Shown in pieces: positions 34,380 to 43,853 of a DNA stretch of 64,000 nt (positions within the stretch are counted from its first letter, which is position 1; every line of letters begins with the position of its first letter). The stretch is from Aquimarina sp. AU474. Lineage in GTDB: Bacteria > Bacteroidota > Bacteroidia > Flavobacteriales > Flavobacteriaceae. The notes below the pieces were generated by a model. That model saw nothing but the letters and a program-made list of their open reading frames with translations, searched no databases and was not told the origin of the DNA. The stretch is from positions 62,001 through 126,000 of the forward strand of contig NZ_OMPE01000008.1 of assembly GCF_900312815.1 (NCBI RefSeq). The letters run 5' to 3'. A program made the position numbers and the translations under genes.

Positions 34380-34920
34380 TTTCTGATAATTTAATTTCAT
34401 TAATTTCATTGATTTTTTGCAAGACTTCCTCTAACAAACTAGCACGTTTTTGAAAATTTTTGATCATCGCACTTATAACACGTTTGTCACTATCGCTACG
34501 AACAAGATCCTTTTTCAAATCTTGGTAATCAGATTCTAACTTTTCTAGCAAATTCATAGCATCTGTAACCAAGGCATCAGTTTCTTTGGAAGAAACTTTG
34601 TCGATTTCTTCTAATTGTGATTGAATTGCCGAAGTAAAAAAACCTTGAGTTTCTTGCATCTCTGGTGACACACTTGCCAGATCAGCTTCTTCTTTAGGAT
34701 TGAACATAGAAATCATAGTTACTGCTCCAAAAAGGATAGCGATTGAAGCTGCAATAGCTAGAGGTTTATACCAATTTCGTTCTTTAGGCGAAAACTGAAC
34801 GACTTTATTTTGCCCTTCCAGTTTTTCCAAAAACCTAGCTTTATGGTTCGTAGAAGGCTCGAATGTATCTAATTGATCCTTCATATGTTCAAATAACTTT
34901 TCTACTTTATCCTCATTCAT
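34360..34920 (-). CDS. Putative anti-sigma factor (single-pass membrane protein)
   Basis: The 186-residue protein begins MNEDKVEKLFEHMKDQLD. It has a short cytoplasmic N-terminus, one membrane helix (about residues 53-72, LAIAASIAILFGAVTMISMF) and a Glu/Lys-rich, probably coiled, outer part (about 95-175). The ATG at 34920 overlaps the sigma-gene stop as ATGA. The longer frame from 34977 would lie inside the sigma gene and is not favoured. The topology and position directly after an ECF sigma gene suggest an anti-sigma factor, but no ZAS Cys/His motif is visible. Confidence 0.7.
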   Translation of the reverse strand: MNEDKVEKLFEHMKDQLDTFEPSTNHKARFLEKLEGQNKVVQFSPKERNWYKPLAIAASIAILFGAVTMISMFNPKEEADLASVSPEMQETQGFFTSAIQSQLEEIDKVSSKETDALVTDAMNLLEKLESDYQDLKKDLVRSDSDKRVISAMIKNFQKRASLLEEVLQKINEINEIKLSENESSIL

Positions 34921-35465
34921 ACAACTTGTAATTTTTTTCGTAAACTCTCTTTTGCGCGCGAAACGAGCGTACGACAATTAGAATATGATATATCCATTAT
35001 TTGACAGATCTCTTCATAATCATACCCTTCTATGAAGTGTAATGATAACGCAGTGCTGTAACTGTCTTTTAATTGATTTAGTGTAGTTAATATTTTGTTT
35101 GCTTTAATGGTCGTTAAATCTTCTGTTACGATGCCATCACTGTCCGTTAAAGCATATTCAATTGTTTCTAAAGCAACTTCGCGATGATGATTATTTTTTC
35201 GCGAAGCCGTAATACTTGCATTAATTACTATTTTTTTTAACCAAGCGCCAAACATTTTATTATCGGTTAGCATGGCAAGTTTTGTGAAAGCAGTTAAAAA
35301 AGCTTCTTGCATGACATCCTCAGCTTCGGCTGTGTCTTTAATAATCCTCAGCGAGGTGTTATACATAGCTTTATAATAGCGATTATAAACTTCGAGTTGA
35401 GCATTTTTATCCTGTTTACGGCATTCTGCTATTAGCTGCTCTGTATTTAGTTGGGTTAGTGACAA
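34917..35465 (-). CDS. ECF-type RNA polymerase sigma factor
   Basis: The 182-residue protein has a region 2 segment (YNTSLRIIKDTAEAEDVMQEAFLTAF, about residues 34-59), the WLKKIVINASI stretch and a region 4 helix-turn-helix (GYDYEEICQIMDISYSNCRTLVSRAKESLRK, near 147-177), the usual ECF layout. It heads a four-gene minus-strand operon with the membrane anti-sigma candidate and two secreted beta-repeat proteins. An envelope-sensing circuit that controls its own operon is likely but not shown. The 222-base gap to lon carries the divergent promoters. Confidence 0.92.
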   Translation of the reverse strand: MSLTQLNTEQLIAECRKQDKNAQLEVYNRYYKAMYNTSLRIIKDTAEAEDVMQEAFLTAFTKLAMLTDNKMFGAWLKKIVINASITASRKNNHHREVALETIEYALTDSDGIVTEDLTTIKANKILTTLNQLKDSYSTALSLHFIEGYDYEEICQIMDISYSNCRTLVSRAKESLRKKLQVV

Positions 35466-35687
35466 AAAATATAGTTTACTTTACATAAAGATAGGTATTG
35501 ATATATTTTGTTACAGTTTTTAAATATTTTTTTTAAAGTTTGTGGCATAACAATTGAAATGTAATAGGAGAATACAATAAAAGAACCTTGTTTTGTATAG
35601 GTTTATAGGGATTTATTAATCCATTTATATTAATTTTAAAAAGAATGTCTTTTGGTCTTAATGACAAAATGACTTTGATATATACTT

Positions 35688-38138
35688 ATGGCGAAAACCA
35701 AATTTACAACACTAGACAGTTTGTCATTTCAGGGAATAGACGAAGATGCTGAGTTAATACCCTTATTAACTCCAGAAGATGAAGAGGAAATAGACAAAGA
35801 AGAGCTGCCGGATGTACTGTCTATTTTACCTCTGCGTAATACCGTATTATTTCCAGGAGTTGTTATTCCTATTACTGCAGGCCGAGATAAATCTATTAAA
35901 CTTCTTAATGAAGCTAATAATGGCAATAAAACTATAGGAGTTGTTTCTCAAAAAGAAGAAGGAGTAGAGAATCCCACATTAAAAGATATTAATAGAGTAG
36001 GTGTAGTAGCGCGTATATTAAGAGTGTTAAAAATGCCTGATGGAAATACTACCGTTATTCTGCAGGGTAAAAAACGATTTAAAATAAAGGAAGTAGTTGA
36101 AGAAACACCATATATTAAAGCTAAGATAGAAGAGGTGCCAGAAGCTAGACCTGCAAAAGAAAATAAAGAATTTAGTGCAATAATAGAGTCGATTAAGGAT
36201 TTGGCCTTAGAAATTATCAAGGAAAGTCCAAATATACCTACAGAGGCTTCTTTTGCCATTAAAAATATTGAAAGCAATTCTTTTCTGATCAATTTTGTGT
36301 CTTCTAATCTTAATCTTCCGGTTGAAGAAAAACAAAAACTATTAGAAATAAATGATCTTAAAGAAAGAGCACTTACTACATTAAAGTTTATGAATGTTGA
36401 GTTTCAAAAGTTGGAACTTAAAAATGATATTCAAAATAAGGTTCAGCATGACATGAGCCAACAACAAAGAGAATACTTTTTGCATCAGCAAATGAAAACT
36501 ATCCAGGAAGAACTTGGAGGAGTTTCTCATGAAGATGAATTGGAGGAGATGCGCATGCGAAGCAAGGATAAGAAGTGGGACGAAAAAACGAAAAAGCACT
36601 TTGATAAGGAATTATCCAAAATGCAACGTATGAATCCTCAAGTGGCAGAGTATTCTATACAACGTAATTATTTAGATCTATTTCTTGATTTACCTTGGAA
36701 TGAGTTTAGTACAGATAAATTTGATCTTAAACGAGCAAAGAAGGTACTAGATAGAGATCATTATGGTTTGGATGAAGTAAAACGCCGTATTATTGAATAT
36801 TTGGCGGTATTAAAACTTCGTAATGATATGAAATCTCCTATTCTTTGTTTGTATGGACCTCCAGGAGTTGGGAAAACATCTTTAGGAAAATCTGTAGCAG
36901 AATCTTTGGGTAGAGAATATGTAAGAATCTCTTTAGGAGGCTTACGTGATGAAGCTGAAATACGAGGACATAGAAAGACATATATAGGAGCCATGCCAGG
37001 ACGAATTATTCAAAGCCTTAAAAAAGCAGGTACTAGTAATCCTGTTTTTGTACTTGATGAAATCGATAAATTATCTATGGGTAATCAAGGAGATCCTTCT
37101 TCGGCATTATTAGAAGTACTTGATCCGGAACAAAATTCTGAGTTTCATGATAATTTCCTTGAAATGGGATTTGATTTGTCTAAGGTTATGTTTATTGCCA
37201 CGTCTAATAGTTTGGCAACGATACAGCCGGCACTTCGTGATAGAATGGAAATCATCAATGTAACCGGATATACTATTGAAGAAAAAGTAGAAATAGCCAA
37301 ACAACATTTATTACCTAAACAATTAGAAGAACATGGTTTAGATAAATCTCATATTAAGATAGGTAAGGCGCAATTAGAAAAAGTAATTGAAGGATATACT
37401 CGAGAATCTGGAGTAAGAGGGTTAGAAAAGCAAATTGCTAAAATGGTTCGTTTTGCGGCTAAGAATATAGCCATGGAAGAAGAGTATAATGTAAAGGTTA
37501 GTAATGAAGATATTATTGAAGTATTAGGAGCACCGCGACTTGAGAGAGATAAATATGAGAATAATGATGTGGCGGGAGTTGTAACTGGATTAGCATGGAC
37601 TAGTGTAGGAGGAGATATATTGTTTATAGAATCAATTCTTTCTAAGGGAAAAGGAAACCTGACTATTACAGGTAACTTAGGTAAGGTTATGAAGGAATCT
37701 GCCACCATTGCAATGGAGTATATAAAAGCCAATGCCGATGCTTTAGAAGTAAACCCTGAGATTTTTGATAAATATAATGTGCATATACATGTTCCAGAGG
37801 GAGCAACTCCAAAAGATGGACCAAGTGCTGGGATAACCATGCTCACATCACTTGTTTCTTTGTTTACACAACGAAAAGTAAAGAAAAGCTTAGCCATGAC
37901 GGGAGAAATTACATTAAGAGGAAAAGTATTACCAGTAGGAGGTATTAAAGAAAAAATACTTGCGGCCAAAAGAGCACATATAAAAGAAATACTACTTTGT
38001 GCAGATAATGAAAGAGATATTAAAGAAATTAAACCTGAATATCTTAAAGGACTTAAATTTCATTATGTAAAGGATATGGAAGATGTTTTAAAAATGGCGA
38101 TAACCAATACCAAAGTTAAAAACGCTAAGAAATTATAG
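35688..38138 (+). CDS. lon: ATP-dependent Lon protease
   Basis: The 816-residue protein has the full LonA layout: N-terminal substrate domain ([20 protein letters not shown] sequence at about residue 45), a coiled middle part, AAA+ module with Walker [10 protein letters not shown] (near 390) and FVLDEIDK, and a C-terminal protease domain. The catalytic Ser lies in [10 protein letters not shown] (near 714) and the Lys block is [13 protein letters not shown]. It is a cytoplasmic homohexamer that degrades misfolded and regulatory proteins. It is transcribed alone and ends at a hairpin terminator. Confidence 0.97.
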   Translation: MAKTKFTTLDSLSFQGIDEDAELIPLLTPEDEEEIDKEELPDVLSILPLRNTVLFPGVVIPITAGRDKSIKLLNEANNGNKTIGVVSQKEEGVENPTLKDINRVGVVARILRVLKMPDGNTTVILQGKKRFKIKEVVEETPYIKAKIEEVPEARPAKENKEFSAIIESIKDLALEIIKESPNIPTEASFAIKNIESNSFLINFVSSNLNLPVEEKQKLLEINDLKERALTTLKFMNVEFQKLELKNDIQNKVQHDMSQQQREYFLHQQMKTIQEELGGVSHEDELEEMRMRSKDKKWDEKTKKHFDKELSKMQRMNPQVAEYSIQRNYLDLFLDLPWNEFSTDKFDLKRAKKVLDRDHYGLDEVKRRIIEYLAVLKLRNDMKSPILCLYGPPGVGKTSLGKSVAESLGREYVRISLGGLRDEAEIRGHRKTYIGAMPGRIIQSLKKAGTSNPVFVLDEIDKLSMGNQGDPSSALLEVLDPEQNSEFHDNFLEMGFDLSKVMFIATSNSLATIQPALRDRMEIINVTGYTIEEKVEIAKQHLLPKQLEEHGLDKSHIKIGKAQLEKVIEGYTRESGVRGLEKQIAKMVRFAAKNIAMEEEYNVKVSNEDIIEVLGAPRLERDKYENNDVAGVVTGLAWTSVGGDILFIESILSKGKGNLTITGNLGKVMKESATIAMEYIKANADALEVNPEIFDKYNVHIHVPEGATPKDGPSAGITMLTSLVSLFTQRKVKKSLAMTGEITLRGKVLPVGGIKEKILAAKRAHIKEILLCADNERDIKEIKPEYLKGLKFHYVKDMEDVLKMAITNTKVKNAKKL

Positions 38139-38140
38139 AA

Positions 38141-38171
38141 AAAAAGGCTGGATAGATGTTCAGCCTTTTTT
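38141..38171. terminator. Rho-independent terminator after lon
   Basis: AAAAAGGCTG at 38141-38150 pairs with CAGCCTTTTT at 38161-38170 around a 10-base loop, followed by further T. The A-run on the left arm allows function for the convergent MreB-like gene as well. Confidence 0.8.
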
Positions 38172-38172
38172 G

Positions 38173-39210
38173 TTACCTTCTTTTTTGAACTAGAACATCC
38201 ATATACTTATCTAAGTTTGTGAGGGCAATTTCACTACCTTTTACAACTGTTTCTAAGGGTTGATCTCCAAGATGTACAGGTAATTCTGTTGTTCTGGATA
38301 ATCGTTGATCAAGCCCTCTTAATAAAGATCCACCACCGGTTAAATAGATACCGCTATTGTATATATCTGCCGATATCTCTGGCGGAATCTCTGATAGAGT
38401 TTCCATAATTGCATTTTCTATTTGTGTAATAGATTTATCCAAGCTTTTTTCGATTTCCTTATAAGAAATATGTATTTGTTTAGGTTTTCCTGTGAGCATA
38501 TCTCTTCCTTCTACCGCCATGTTATCTGGTGGTAACTGTAGATTAGCCATTGCAGAACCAATTTGTATTTTGATTTTTTCGGCCATGAATTCTCCAATAT
38601 GTAGGTTACGAGATTCTCGAATATGTTGAACTATATCTTCGTTAAAAATATTACCCGCAATTTTTACAGATTGCCCACTAATAATTCTTCCTAAAGAAAT
38701 AACCGCAATTTCAGTAGTACCACCTCCGATATCTACGATCATATTTCCTTTAGGTTCTAATACGTTGATCCCACCACCAATTGCGGCGGCGATAGGTTCA
38801 TGTATTAAAAATATATTTTTTGCATTAAGTCTTTTTGCCGATTCTTTTACGGCTCTCATTTCAACCTCAGTACTACCACAAGGTATAGAAATGATCATGT
38901 TATATGATGTTGTAAATAATGATGAGTTTAAAGATGATAAACGTTTTATAAACGTTTTCAACATTTTTTCGGCTGCATCAAAGTTAGAAATTACACCATT
39001 CTTAAAAGGGGACAATGTTTTGATGTTTTTGTTTATTTTTCCTCTCATCATACCGGCTTCTTTACCTACTGCGATAATTTTTCCGGTAATCCTATGTATA
39101 GTTATAATAGAAGGATTATTAATTACGATTTTCCCTTTATAGGTGATAAGCGTATTAGAGGTACCAAGATCTATTGCGATCTTTTCATTCATGAAATCAA
39201 AGAAGCCCAT
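38173..39210 (-). CDS. MreB/actin-like rod-shape protein paralogue
   Basis: The 345-residue actin-fold protein has phosphate-1 loop IAIDLGTSNTLI (residues 11-22), PIAAAIGGG, phosphate-2 VDIGGGTTEIAVISLG and the adenosine motif LTGGGSLLRGLD near 300, all as in MreB. It stands alone, without mreC, mreD or pbp2 next to it, so it is more likely a second MreB-type filament protein than the core shape operon member. The start context (MGFFDFMNEK) has a second Met at residue 7; the longer start is kept because no SD sequence separates them. Confidence 0.88.
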   Translation of the reverse strand: MGFFDFMNEKIAIDLGTSNTLITYKGKIVINNPSIITIHRITGKIIAVGKEAGMMRGKINKNIKTLSPFKNGVISNFDAAEKMLKTFIKRLSSLNSSLFTTSYNMIISIPCGSTEVEMRAVKESAKRLNAKNIFLIHEPIAAAIGGGINVLEPKGNMIVDIGGGTTEIAVISLGRIISGQSVKIAGNIFNEDIVQHIRESRNLHIGEFMAEKIKIQIGSAMANLQLPPDNMAVEGRDMLTGKPKQIHISYKEIEKSLDKSITQIENAIMETLSEIPPEISADIYNSGIYLTGGGSLLRGLDQRLSRTTELPVHLGDQPLETVVKGSEIALTNLDKYMDVLVQKRR

Positions 39211-39533
39211 GAGTATTTACTTTGGTTAATATATGTCGATTTAAGGTCTAAAAGTAGTTTGTAGGCATACATAAAGGATCTAAAATTAAATAACTTGGAT
39301 AACATATAATTATTGTCTTTTTTTCAAGTTTTATACTTGTAATAGACGTTTTTGTGTCAATAATTCATATTTATAACCTTTTGTATTCACTTAATTAGAA
39401 GAGGAAAAGTAATAATTTCAATGGTTATCTATCTTTTTAAATTATGATAACTTTTTATTATTAGAGGTATTATTCTTAATAGTTTGGATTATTTTTGATT
39501 TTTGAAAAATTATATAATCAGATTTTATTCAAT

Positions 39534-40232
39534 TTGAAAGACAAAGAAATCATTATCGCTATAGACGGACATTCTTCTACTGGTAAAAGTACAGTAGCCA
39601 AACAACTAGCTAAAGCATTACAATACATTTATGTTGATACTGGGGCTATGTATAGAGCGGTTACTTTGTATGCTATGAGAAAAGGATATGTAGACGAATT
39701 CAATTTTAATCAAGAGAAACTGGAAAATGATCTTTCTTTGGTTAGTATAAAATTTGAATTGAATAAGGAAAACGGTTTAGCTGAAGCTGTGTTAAATGGT
39801 GAAAATGTAGAAAGAGAAATTAGAACTTTGGCAGTATCAAAACATGTAAGTAAAATAGCAGCAGTGTCTTTGGTAAGAAAGAAATTGGTAGAACAGCAAC
39901 ACCAAATGGGGAAGGATAAAGGGATTGTTATGGATGGAAGAGATATCGGTACTGTTGTATTTCCTAATGCCGAGTTAAAGTTGTTCATGACTGCTACCGC
40001 CAAAGATAGAGCAGAACGACGATTTCTAGAACTCAAAGATCGAGGAGAGGATGTTACATACGAAGATGTATTAAAAAATGTGGTAAATAGAGATCATATT
40101 GATAGCACAAGAAAAGATTCTCCTCTTAGAAAAGCAGGGGATGCCATTAAGATAGATAATTCTAACCTTAGTCTCGAACAACAATTTGAACAGATTTTAC
40201 AGCTTGCCAAAACGACAATTAGAAACTCTTAA
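39534..40232 (+). CDS. cmk: (d)CMP kinase
   Basis: The product is about 232 residues and phosphorylates CMP and dCMP. It shows the P-loop IDGHSSTGKST, YVDTGAMYRAVTLYAM, the MDGRDIGTVVFP motif and DRAERRFLEL, all diagnostic of Cmk. The start chosen is the TTG at 39534, which places the P-loop about 10 residues from the N-terminus as in other Cmk proteins. A TTG at 39495 would add 13 residues not typical of the family. The stop overlaps that of the convergent small gene by 4 bases. Confidence 0.9.
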   Translation: MKDKEIIIAIDGHSSTGKSTVAKQLAKALQYIYVDTGAMYRAVTLYAMRKGYVDEFNFNQEKLENDLSLVSIKFELNKENGLAEAVLNGENVEREIRTLAVSKHVSKIAAVSLVRKKLVEQQHQMGKDKGIVMDGRDIGTVVFPNAELKLFMTATAKDRAERRFLELKDRGEDVTYEDVLKNVVNRDHIDSTRKDSPLRKAGDAIKIDNSNLSLEQQFEQILQLAKTTIRNS

Positions 40233-40594
40233 TTACGGGTATTTTTTTTATAATCAGAGACGTAATTTTCTATACTTTTAAATTCGGTAATATCTCTAGA
40301 GTCATAGAATCTAGTATCTTTCTCAACCCATTCAATAAGCTCTTTATATTCGTTATCTCTTCTTATAACAAGAATGCGATTAAGCATTAATACATGATCA
40401 GCAATAGTGAGATGCTTCTTGATAGAAGAATCTGAGATTTCATAAAAAGGTTTTTCAGCCAGGATTTGATATTGCAAACCGTTGTTTAGCACAATTTGAT
40501 CTTTACGCTCGTAAATTACTTTAGTTTTAGATAAAGATTGGGCATAATTATTAGCAGAAATACATAAGAAAACAAGAAGTAATATTCTTTTCAT
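40229..40594 (-). CDS. Small secreted hypothetical protein
   Basis: The 121-residue protein has a signal peptide (MKRILLLVFLCISANNYAQ, cleavage after about residue 19). The mature part has no motif I recognise: mixed charge, one aspartate-rich turn (ADHVLMLNRILVIRRDNEY) and a basic C-terminus. The strong palindrome at 40622-40646 sits 28 bases upstream of its start, over the expected promoter, so it may be directly controlled by an unknown regulator. It is convergent with cmk. Confidence 0.7.
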   Translation of the reverse strand: MKRILLLVFLCISANNYAQSLSKTKVIYERKDQIVLNNGLQYQILAEKPFYEISDSSIKKHLTIADHVLMLNRILVIRRDNEYKELIEWVEKDTRFYDSRDITEFKSIENYVSDYKKNTRN

Positions 40595-40621
40595 ATAAGC
40601 AAGATATAAATTTTAACACAC

Positions 40622-40646
40622 AAAACTACGGTTTAACCGTAGTTTT
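40622..40646. promoter_or_regulatory. 25-base palindrome around TACGGTTTAACCGTA (putative operator)
   Basis: Two perfect 12-base arms meet at a single central T, and the core TACGGTTTAACCGTA is identical to that at 9635-9651. It lies 28-52 bases upstream of the small secreted-protein gene, a position expected for an operator or activator site. Confidence 0.5.
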
Positions 40647-40768
40647 ATAGGATTTCGACTACTTATATTAGTGTTTTTTCGACGAAATGCGCAATTTATA
40701 GATATTTGACTTATGTAAAAAATCAAAAGATCTTAAAAAATAATAGGATTATACATGTAAAATACAAA

Positions 40769-40794
40769 AAAGGCCACAAATTATTGCGGCCTTT
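40769..40794 (-). terminator. Rho-independent terminator of the LysM gene
   Basis: AAAGGCC at 40769-40775 pairs with GGCCTTT at 40788-40794; read on the minus strand, the hairpin is followed by a run of T. It lies 25 bases after the stop of the LysM gene. Confidence 0.75.
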
Positions 40795-40818
40795 AGAAAT
40801 ATATAAAGTAACTATGTT

Positions 40819-41196
40819 TTATAGGTTCGGGATGATAAGCTCTTGATCTGGGTGAATAACATCAGGGTTTTTAAGAATACCTGTATTCGCCTCAAAAATG
40901 GCTTTGTATTTCATAGGATCACCATAATAATGTTTAGCAATTTTGCTTAAAGACTCTCCACTTTTTACAACATGTCTGTGATAAACAGAAGTATCAGCCA
41001 CATTAATATCTGCTACAATATCAGCAGGAGATTCTCCGCCAATTTCTTTTATTTTATCCCAAAGCTGGTTTTTATCATATTGAGTTTGAGCGGTACCTTT
41101 TATCTTAAGTGTTCCATTTTCTTCAGATACATCACCATCTTGAATGTTTAACTGTTGTCCTAGGTCTAAAACACCTTGATATTTAGCTTTTACCAT
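40819..41196 (-). CDS. BON + LysM domain protein (YgaU/Kbp-like)
   Basis: The 125-residue protein has no signal peptide. It contains a BON-like N-terminal half (GTLKIKGTAQTQYDKNQLWDKIKEIGG) and a C-terminal LysM domain (YHRHVVKSGESLSKIAKHYYGDPMKYKAIFEAN.., residues 71-124). This matches the YgaU/Kbp family, reported in E. coli as a cytoplasmic K+-binding protein. The gene is single, with its own terminator. Confidence 0.88.
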   Translation of the reverse strand: MVKAKYQGVLDLGQQLNIQDGDVSEENGTLKIKGTAQTQYDKNQLWDKIKEIGGESPADIVADINVADTSVYHRHVVKSGESLSKIAKHYYGDPMKYKAIFEANTGILKNPDVIHPDQELIIPNL

Positions 41197-41345
41197 AACT
41201 AAGTCGATTTTAAATTATTAATTAGATTTACTCAAATATAGGAAATTATCATCTTTTTTTCACAAAGTTTTCAGATAAAAAAAGCTTAGATTATCGTTGA
41301 AATGCATAATTTATCTATATTCGGAAAGAAGTAAATATAAATTTA

Positions 41346-42131
41346 ATGTTTAGAAAACGTTTCTATTATTTAATAGAGTTGCAATATCTGGGATTTAGGT
41401 ACCATGGATGGCAAAAACAACCTCAAGTAAATACTTTACAACGCATGGTAGAGCGCACGGTATCGTACGTTTTAGAACATAAAGATTTTAAAGTACTGGC
41501 TGCAGGTAGAACAGATGCCAAAGTATCGGTTAATCATACATATATAGAACTGTTTGTTGATCATATATCTTTAGATACAGAGGCGTTTTTTCCAGAATTT
41601 AATAAAAACTTACCGCAGGATATAAAAGCATTAAGTGTTACCGAAACAGATGCGCATTTTAATATTATTCAATCTCCAAAAATGAAAGAGTATGTGTATT
41701 TATTTTCTTTTGGCGATAAATTTCATCCGTTTTGTGCTCCTTTTATGTATAATATATCTGAAGATCTTGATGTATCCTTAATGCAAGAAGCAGCAAAATT
41801 GTTTGTTGGTAAGCATAATTTTAGATCATATTGTCATCGACCTTCAAAACATACTGTATTAGAAGGAGAGATTACCTATTGTGAGATAGAAAAAAATGAT
41901 ATTTATACTGCCAATTTTTTTCCAAAAGAAAGTTACCTTTTAAGAGTGAAAGGAGAAGGCTTTAAAAGAAATCAAATACGCCTTATGATGGGGGTATTAT
42001 TAGATTTAGGTAAAAGAAAAATTGATATAAATTTTATTAAACAAACATTAAACCCGGAAGCAGAGAAAATTGTACTAGAGCATATTGTTCCTGGTTCTGG
42101 ACTAATATTAAACTCGGTTGAATTTAAATAA
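41346..42131 (+). CDS. TruA-family tRNA pseudouridine synthase, variant motif
   Basis: The 261-residue protein shows the TruA fold: YLIELQYLGFRYHGWQKQP at the start, the catalytic Asp56 in AAGRTDAKVS, and FRSYCHRPSK and RVKGEGFKRNQIRLMMGVLLDLG in the second half. Canonical TruA reads GRTDxGVHA; here it is GRTDAKVSV, so the residues after the catalytic Asp are changed. It may be a divergent paralogue with a different RNA target. It lies 7 bases before the MOSC gene. Confidence 0.8.
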   Translation: MFRKRFYYLIELQYLGFRYHGWQKQPQVNTLQRMVERTVSYVLEHKDFKVLAAGRTDAKVSVNHTYIELFVDHISLDTEAFFPEFNKNLPQDIKALSVTETDAHFNIIQSPKMKEYVYLFSFGDKFHPFCAPFMYNISEDLDVSLMQEAAKLFVGKHNFRSYCHRPSKHTVLEGEITYCEIEKNDIYTANFFPKESYLLRVKGEGFKRNQIRLMMGVLLDLGKRKIDINFIKQTLNPEAEKIVLEHIVPGSGLILNSVEFK

Positions 42132-42138
42132 TAACAAT

Positions 42139-42771
42139 ATGAAAGTCGCGTCTACAAATATTGCCGAAATAAAAACTATTGAATGGAGAGGGAAAGAGGT
42201 TCAAACTGGAATTTATAAACATCCAGTAGATACGTCTATATTTTTAGGAAAAGAAGATGTAGAAGGAGATCATGTTGTGGATAGACGATATCATGGAGGA
42301 GTCGATAAGGCTTGCTATCTCTATGCTGTTGATCACTATCCCTTTTGGAAAGAAAAGTACCCTCACCTTGATTGGAATTATGGAATGTTCGGAGAAAATC
42401 TTAGTATCGAAGGGTTCGATGAAAGGAAAATTAATATAGGCTCTATTTATACTCTAGGTACTGCAACTGTACAAATCTCAAGACCTAGGCAACCTTGTTA
42501 CAAACTAGGTGTTCGTTTTCGAAATCCAGGAGTAATAAAAGAGTTTATTGCATCTCTATTTTCAGGGGTATACATTAGAGTGTTATCACCTGGTAATGTC
42601 ACTAAAGGGGATAAGCTCGAAATACAACAAGAGCATGTTAATGGGATATCAATTGCCGAGTTAAATACTTTAATGTTTCATTATGACCCAAAATTACATG
42701 CAGACCTATTAGAAAAAGCAATTAATGATCCCTTAGTTTCTGATAGTGATAAGAAATATTTAAAGAAGTAA
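42139..42771 (+). CDS. MOSC domain protein
   Basis: The 210-residue protein matches the MOSC/YiiM-like family, which is linked to molybdenum cofactor sulfur chemistry and hydroxylated base-analogue reduction. Visible motifs are DRRYHGGVDKACYLY, GMFGENLSIEG and the conserved Cys in SRPRQPCYKLGVR. I start it at the ATG at 42139, 7 bases after the TruA-like stop. An upstream in-frame ATG at 42118 would overlap that gene and add seven residues (mostly Asn). Confidence 0.85.
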   Translation: MKVASTNIAEIKTIEWRGKEVQTGIYKHPVDTSIFLGKEDVEGDHVVDRRYHGGVDKACYLYAVDHYPFWKEKYPHLDWNYGMFGENLSIEGFDERKINIGSIYTLGTATVQISRPRQPCYKLGVRFRNPGVIKEFIASLFSGVYIRVLSPGNVTKGDKLEIQQEHVNGISIAELNTLMFHYDPKLHADLLEKAINDPLVSDSDKKYLKK

Positions 42772-42798
42772 CATCAAGATAACATAAAGGTAATTATC

Positions 42799-43836
42799 TT
42801 ATACAGCATTTTGAATTTCTTTTAATAATGTACCACTACCAATGTTAACTCTTGCATTGCTGTTGGTTTGTTCCATTTGCTTTATAAGGGAAATTATCTT
42901 TTTGTTTGCTGGGCATTCAATATTTACTTGTAGCGCAGCCTCTAGAATGGCACCATTTAAATAATCAATTTCTGTTTTTTTTCCTTGAGAGAGATCCCAC
43001 CACATTGATGTTCTTACCGTTGGATCAATTGTTAGCATTTTATTACCAACAAGGTTAAATAAAGAATTCGGTAGGCTTAGTACTACCGGAATGTATTGTG
43101 CTGGAAGTGCGGTTAATTTTGGTAATTTAATTTGCAATGCTTTAGTAACTTGTAGTAGTTCTTTCATCAACACGGCGATAATCAATCGATAATTACGCTG
43201 CTCTAGCATTGCTTTTACAGGTATATCTGCCAAAGCATTAATACTATTACCTAAGTTTAACTGCAGCTTAGCCCACAATAATGCTTGCATTTCTGTTGTT
43301 TGAGATGTCGGCATTATTGAAGTATTTAATAATGTTACGAGCGATGTAACTAATTCTAACCGTTGTTTAGGTGTTTCAATACACAATGTTCCTTCAGAAC
43401 CTCTATGTAAATGTCCTGGTTTGATTTCAGTAACATTAAAAGGAATCATTACTCTTAAGATTGTGTTTGTTGGGTAATACTGTTGTAAAACGCGATCAGA
43501 ACCCAGACCATTTTGACAACACAAAATTATCGTATTGGGGCCTACTAGTGGTTTAATTTCTTTACTCACTTGATCAATCCCAGTGCATTTTACTGTAATC
43601 CACAAAAAATCACAAAAATCTTCTGAGCCATTTTGGGTTATATTTTCTAGAGTTAAAAAATCCAATTCTTTTATTTGAATAGTATTACCCAAATAATCAG
43701 TTAAAGTGAGCCCATTATTTAATTTTTGCTTGATACTCGGTCTACAAACAAGTTGAGTGTTTTTGTGTAAAGAAGTAAGTATACCACCAATAAATGAACC
43801 TATTAAACCTGCACCAAAAATAACATGTGATCGCAT
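42799..43836 (-). CDS. 2-dehydropantoate 2-reductase-like protein
   Basis: The 345-residue protein has an N-terminal NADPH loop (VIFGAGLIGSFIGG, residues 5-18), the CCQNGLGSD segment near 110 that carries the ketopantoate-binding Asn, and the all-helical C-terminal ApbA domain with LQLNLGNSINAL. It matches the PanE/ApbA family, which reduces ketopantoate to pantoate for CoA synthesis. It is somewhat longer than E. coli PanE (303 residues), and paralogues of this family may use other keto acids. It is 17 bases downstream of recQ on the same strand. Confidence 0.82.
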   Translation of the reverse strand: MRSHVIFGAGLIGSFIGGILTSLHKNTQLVCRPSIKQKLNNGLTLTDYLGNTIQIKELDFLTLENITQNGSEDFCDFLWITVKCTGIDQVSKEIKPLVGPNTIILCCQNGLGSDRVLQQYYPTNTILRVMIPFNVTEIKPGHLHRGSEGTLCIETPKQRLELVTSLVTLLNTSIMPTSQTTEMQALLWAKLQLNLGNSINALADIPVKAMLEQRNYRLIIAVLMKELLQVTKALQIKLPKLTALPAQYIPVVLSLPNSLFNLVGNKMLTIDPTVRTSMWWDLSQGKKTEIDYLNGAILEAALQVNIECPANKKIISLIKQMEQTNSNARVNIGSGTLLKEIQNAV

Positions 43837-43853
43837 AAAAAATTGTTGTTTTA

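Noticed and set aside
34921..34977. Longer N-terminus of the anti-sigma candidate
   Set aside because: It lies wholly inside the sigma gene. The ATGA overlap at 34917-34920 gives the natural start.
42776..42800. AAGATAA/TTATCTT inverted repeat between the MOSC and PanE-like genes
   Set aside because: It is an all-A/T-rich weak stem overlapping a stop codon, so it is not convincing as a terminator.
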